From NCBI GenBank assembly GCA_031374735.1, contig JANMGQ010000156.1, positions 1 to 64,000 of the forward strand: DNA of 64,000 bases, read 5' to 3'. Under the pieces are notes generated by a model, which ran no database searches, was not told the origin of the DNA, and was given only the letters and a program-made list of their open reading frames with translations. The position numbers and the translations under genes were made by a program. Of the stretch, positions 60,723 to 64,000 are shown piece after piece (position 1 is the stretch's first letter; every line of letters starts with the position of its first letter). This DNA comes from JABFRJ01 sp031374735 (GTDB taxonomy: Bacteria; Pseudomonadota; Alphaproteobacteria; Rhizobiales; Hyphomicrobiaceae).

Positions 60723-61451
60723 CTAAGCGCGACGGGCTTCGCGTTCGGGTTCGGCTGATTTCAGGTCGGCAAAGATCGTCTCTCCGCCAACAGCACGTTG
60801 CCCGACCGCAACCAGGCAATCCTTGCCCGGCGGCAGATAGATGTCGACCCGGCTGCCGAAACGGATGAGGCCGAAGCGCTCGCCGATGCCCAGTTGATCG
60901 CCATCTTTGACAAAGGTCACAATGCGGCGCGCGATGAGCCCTGCGATCTGAACCACAGCGATGTCGCCGTTCTGCGGTGTCGCGATCACAATGGAGCGAC
61001 GTTCGTTTTCCTCACTCGCCTTGTCGAGGGCAGCGTTGAGAAACTTGCCCGGCACATAGACCGATCGCGCGATGCGGCCCGCCACGGGCGCTCGCTGGAT
61101 GTGCACATCAAACACGGACAGGAAGATCGAAACGCGCAGCCGTTCGTCATGGCCGAGAGCCAGTTCGGCCGGTGGCCGCACGCGCTCGATCGACGAGATA
61201 CGACCATCGGCCGGCGACACGACAAGCCCGTCGCGCAGCGGCGTGACGCGTGGCGGGTCGCGGAAGAAGTAGGCGATGTAAACCGCCAATCCGAGCGCGA
61301 CATAGGCAAGAATATTGGCCCAGGCCGGCAACAGGATCCACAAAATCACCCCAACGATCGCCGCCGGAATCAGAAATTTGTAGCCGTCCCGATGCACGGG
61401 CGCGAGGTTGTCGGTGATGGTCTCAAACAGACTGTGATTTCCGGCGGACAA
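60723..61451 (-). CDS. psd: phosphatidylserine decarboxylase proenzyme
   Basis: A 242-residue pyruvoyl enzyme of the short PSD-A type that makes phosphatidylethanolamine. The self-cleavage site is the Gly-Ser of LIRFGSRVDIYLP near 205, where the Ser becomes the pyruvoyl group. Conserved FLSVFDVHIQRAPVAG near 130 and a membrane segment near 30-60 are present. The start is TTG 61451 (MSAGNHSLFETI), with GGGAG about 10 bases upstream; no ATG is nearby. Confidence 0.92.
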   Translation of the reverse strand: MSAGNHSLFETITDNLAPVHRDGYKFLIPAAIVGVILWILLPAWANILAYVALGLAVYIAYFFRDPPRVTPLRDGLVVSPADGRISSIERVRPPAELALGHDERLRVSIFLSVFDVHIQRAPVAGRIARSVYVPGKFLNAALDKASEENERRSIVIATPQNGDIAVVQIAGLIARRIVTFVKDGDQLGIGERFGLIRFGSRVDIYLPPGKDCLVAVGQRAVGGETIFADLKSAEPEREARRA

Positions 61452-61531
61452 TGCGGTCTCCCGAGGTGTGCTGGCTCGTCGATGAGGCCCTCGGTGTCAG
61501 CCGCCTGCCTATCGATCATGCAGCCCCTCTA

Positions 61532-63121
61532 TCACGGCAACTGCACAGCCTCGAAGCGCATTTCGCCTTTGGCGTTTTCAATCCGCATCAGAATGGCCTT
61601 GCGGCCCGCTTTTTTAACCTTGTCGATGCTTTTAACGATATCATCCAAGGAGTTGGCGGGGTCCTGGGCGACCTCGACGATCACGTCGCCGGCCTGGACA
61701 CCCTTCTGCCCCGCCGGGCTTGCGGGGTCAGCTTCGGTGACCAGGATGCCCTTCACCTTGGCATCAATGCCATATTGCTTGCGCAGCGCGTCGTCGAGCG
61801 GGCTCAATTTGAGGCCCGGAAGCGAGGCCGCAAGCTGCTTGGCCACGTCTCCGGCAGCAGCCGGCGGCGTGGCTGACTTCGGCGCATCACCCGGCTTGTC
61901 GCCGGGTTTGTCTGCTGGCTTGGCTGCCGGCTTCTTGTCGTCATCCTCCTGCAGGCGTCCGACCACAATCTTCAGCACCTGGCGTTTGCCCTGGCGGATC
62001 ACTTCGACGTCGACTTCCTTGCCGTGCTGCGTGCGCGCGACGGCCTTGGGCAGCGCGCGGTTGGTCGGCACCTCCTTGCCGTCAAAGCGGACGATGATGT
62101 CGCCCTCCTTGATACCGGCCTTTGCAGCCGGACCGTCCGCTGTGACACTTTCGACCAGAGCACCGGCCTTCTCCGTTGTGCCGATGGTCTCGGCCACATC
62201 TTCGGAGACCGAGCGGATCTTGACGCCGAGCCAACCGCGGCGGGTTTCGCCGAAGCGGCGCAGCTGATCAACGATAACGGCCGCGCTATCGGAGGGGACC
62301 GAAAAGCCGATGCCGATCGATCCGCCACTCGGCGAGATGATGGCTGTATTCACGCCGATCACGTCGCCGCTCATGTTGAACAGCGGGCCACCAGAATTGC
62401 CCTTGTTGATGGCCGCATCCGTCTGGATGAAGTCGTCGTAAGGGCCTGAGCCGATGTCGCGCTCTTTCGACGAAACGATACCGACCGATACCGATCCCCC
62501 GAGGCCGAAGGGGTTGCCGATGGCCATGACCCAATCGCCGAGCTTCATGTCGGCGGAGTTGCCGAATTTGACAGCTGCCAGCTTTTTCTTGCCGGGCGTC
62601 ACCTTCAACAACGCCAGATCCATTTTCTTATCGATGCCGAGCACTTTGTCGACTTTCAGCTTCGACCCATCGTGGAAATTAGCGATGATCTCGTCGGCGC
62701 CCTCAATGACGTGATTGTTTGTGACGATCAGCCCCTCTTCCGCGTCGATCACGAAGCCGGAGCCGAGGGATGCCACCTTACGATCCTGCCCGCCTTTGCC
62801 CGCACCACGTTTGGAGAAGAAGTCGTCGAAGAACTCCTCGAAGGGAGAGCCCTTGGGGACGCGCGGCAGGGGCACACCGTCGGAACCTTTGACCGTCTGT
62901 GACGTCGATATGTTCACCACGGCATCGATGAGCTTTTCGGCCAATGGTGACAGGGACTGCGGCCCGCCGCGCGCTTGGGCCGCGGCTGGGGTGGGCGCGA
63001 CCAGCCCACTGAGCAGTACCCCACCGAGCAGACCGGCTGAAACGACGCTGAAAATTGTCGTTGCCGCAAGCCGTCGCACGCCGCGCGTGCTGTGCGTCTT
63101 CAAGAGTCCGGACACTGTCAT
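61532..63121 (-). CDS. degP: periplasmic serine protease/chaperone DegP (HtrA)
   Basis: A 529-residue Do-type protease. The signal peptide ends near APTPAAAQA. The trypsin-like domain has His in IVTNNHVIEGADE near 137, Asp in KKMDLALLKV near 168 and Ser in INKGNSGGPLFN near 241. Two PDZ domains follow (GWLGVKIRSV near 290, and KGILVTEADPASPAG near 455), with a Lys/Pro/Asp-rich linker near 390-415. It degrades misfolded envelope proteins. It is divergent from the GMC oxidoreductase gene. ATG 63121 is the start. Confidence 0.94.
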   Translation of the reverse strand: MTVSGLLKTHSTRGVRRLAATTIFSVVSAGLLGGVLLSGLVAPTPAAAQARGGPQSLSPLAEKLIDAVVNISTSQTVKGSDGVPLPRVPKGSPFEEFFDDFFSKRGAGKGGQDRKVASLGSGFVIDAEEGLIVTNNHVIEGADEIIANFHDGSKLKVDKVLGIDKKMDLALLKVTPGKKKLAAVKFGNSADMKLGDWVMAIGNPFGLGGSVSVGIVSSKERDIGSGPYDDFIQTDAAINKGNSGGPLFNMSGDVIGVNTAIISPSGGSIGIGFSVPSDSAAVIVDQLRRFGETRRGWLGVKIRSVSEDVAETIGTTEKAGALVESVTADGPAAKAGIKEGDIIVRFDGKEVPTNRALPKAVARTQHGKEVDVEVIRQGKRQVLKIVVGRLQEDDDKKPAAKPADKPGDKPGDAPKSATPPAAAGDVAKQLAASLPGLKLSPLDDALRKQYGIDAKVKGILVTEADPASPAGQKGVQAGDVIVEVAQDPANSLDDIVKSIDKVKKAGRKAILMRIENAKGEMRFEAVQLP

Positions 63122-63369
63122 GATGCTCGCGCTTTCAACGGGGGCCGCCAACAGAGAATCGCCCCACGCCGCCGGGTTGTCAACGCGAAGCACACATTGA
63201 GATGCTTGTTCAGGAATGCGCCGGCATCAAGACCTCGCGATCACGACGCCTTTAGGCCGACAGCGAACGTGCCGGCGGCGGGCGCGTTCAACGCTTCGCC
63301 AGCCGTGTCATTGCCGGGCACGGCGCACTGCGATAAGCGGGCAGCGCAAGTTCCTGGAGCACCCATACC

Positions 63370-64000
63370 ATGCGGCTCGCCCGCCCGTTGGCCGAGGCCA
63401 AAGAACGCTACGACGTGGTCGTCATCGGCTCCGGGTATGGCGGTGGCGTGTCGGCCGCCCGCTTTGCTGCGGCTGGCAAGCGGGTCGCTGTGTTTGAGCG
63501 CGGGCGCGAGTGGCCGACGGGATCGTTCCCGGCAAAGTTCCCCGACATGCGCCAGGAAATGCAGGTGCGCGCCAAGTCCTGGCGCGTTGGCAAAGATACC
63601 GGCCTCTACGATGTGCGCCTTGGCGCAGATATGCACGTGCTGGTCGCTTGTGGGCTTGGCGGCGGATCGCTGGTCAATGCCGGCGTCGCGCTCAGACCCG
63701 ATCCGCGTGTGTTCGCCGACGAGATCTGGCCCGGCCAGATCCGCCAGGACGGGTTGCTCGACGAGGGGTACACACGCGCGCGCTATTGGCTGCGACCGAA
63801 CCCAAGCCCGCGCGCCAAAGCCATGACCAAGTACCAGGCCCTCGATGCAGCTGCCAAGATCGGCCTTGGCGTCCCGGCCATGGCACCTGAAGTCGTTGTG
63901 TCATTTGAGGCCAACACAAACCCCGCCGGCATTCATCAGCCCGCCTGCACGGATTGCGGCGATTGCTGCGGTGGCTGCAATGTTGGCGCCAAGAACACCG
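63370..64000 (+). CDS. GMC-type oxidoreductase, cholesterol-oxidase-like (5' part)
   Basis: An open frame running off the right edge; 210 codons are visible. The N-terminal FAD-binding fold is clear: YDVVVIGSGYGGGVSAARFA near 15-34 and AVFERGREW near 43. LVACGLGGGSLVNAGVALRP near 95-114 is the second FAD motif. A Cys cluster CTDCGDCCGGCNVGAKNT at the end resembles cholesterol-oxidase-like GMC enzymes of alphaproteobacteria. ATG 63370 has CTGGAG 12 bases upstream. The substrate may be an alcohol or sterol. Confidence 0.8.
   Translation, partial: MRLARPLAEAKERYDVVVIGSGYGGGVSAARFAAAGKRVAVFERGREWPTGSFPAKFPDMRQEMQVRAKSWRVGKDTGLYDVRLGADMHVLVACGLGGGSLVNAGVALRPDPRVFADEIWPGQIRQDGLLDEGYTRARYWLRPNPSPRAKAMTKYQALDAAAKIGLGVPAMAPEVVVSFEANTNPAGIHQPACTDCGDCCGGCNVGAKNT

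Overview
The window is 64 kb of GC-rich alphaproteobacterial chromosome, most likely from the order Hyphomicrobiales (Rhizobiales). The clues are an NdvA-type cyclic beta-1,2-glucan exporter, a type II glutamine synthetase with a small DUF2735-like gene divergent to it, a suhB/MmgR-type sRNA beside an inositol-monophosphatase-family gene, SecB, a large LdtD/YcbB-like L,D-transpeptidase, and hairpin repeats of the 'gtcatggccggg' type common between genes in this group. Genes lie on both strands in short operons. There is no prophage, insertion sequence or CRISPR array, so this is mostly core and metabolic chromosome with a few accessory patches. No species can be named from the sequence.

Layout. 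0-7.4 kb: OtnC-type decarboxylase, ankyrin protein, broken Uma2 gene, propionyl-CoA synthetase, NYN RNase, suhB-like sRNA, hisN, LacD-like aldolase. 7.4-13.9 kb: tRNA-Ala(CGC), polysaccharide deacetylase, pyrG, glyA, a repeat element, L,D-transpeptidase. 14-21.2 kb: two tandem retropepsin-like proteases, an orphan dipeptide-ABC ATPase, hisD, tctCBA. 21.3-25.9 kb: etfBA, 3-hydroxyacyl-CoA dehydrogenase, gatA. 26-31 kb: DUF4337-like membrane protein, a copper-delivery cluster (DUF2946-like, PCu(A)C, SCO1), ccdAB toxin-antitoxin, a ThDP decarboxylase, secB. 31.4-37.1 kb: gamma-carbonic anhydrase, second repeat copy, membrane-bound SNase-like protein, lipase-like hydrolase, M15 peptidase, NtrC-family regulator.

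37-48.6 kb: glnII with an unusual in-frame upstream extension, DUF2735-like gene, AhpD-like protein, secreted unknown, periplasmic beta-propeller, haem-type membrane protein with a Tat-exported intradiol-dioxygenase-like protein, lspA, lipoprotein, a DUF937/coiled-coil/OmpA protein, and a lone pdhC-type E2. 48.9-56.4 kb: ndvA, tRNA-Arg(TCT), then a MotA/ExbB-like and MotB/OmpA-like pair, a nucleotidyltransferase gene with its own operator-promoter, a coiled-coil membrane protein and a 55-aa basic protein. 56.4-64 kb: iron-type alcohol dehydrogenase whose 3' end is duplicated on the far side of an unrelated low-GC gene, O-antigen ligase, pssA, psd, DegP, and the start of a GMC oxidoreductase.

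The main themes are the cell envelope (transpeptidase, deacetylase, OmpA proteins, a motor-like pair, glucan export, O-antigen ligase, phosphatidylethanolamine synthesis, DegP, LspA) and short-chain acyl-CoA and organic-acid metabolism (PrpE, EtfAB, hydroxyacyl-CoA dehydrogenase, TctCBA). The loci most worth a second look are the duplicated alcohol dehydrogenase end around 57.6-58.5 kb, the nucleotidyltransferase set inside the envelope-motor cluster, the glnII extension, and the three evenly spaced operator boxes in front of ccdAB.
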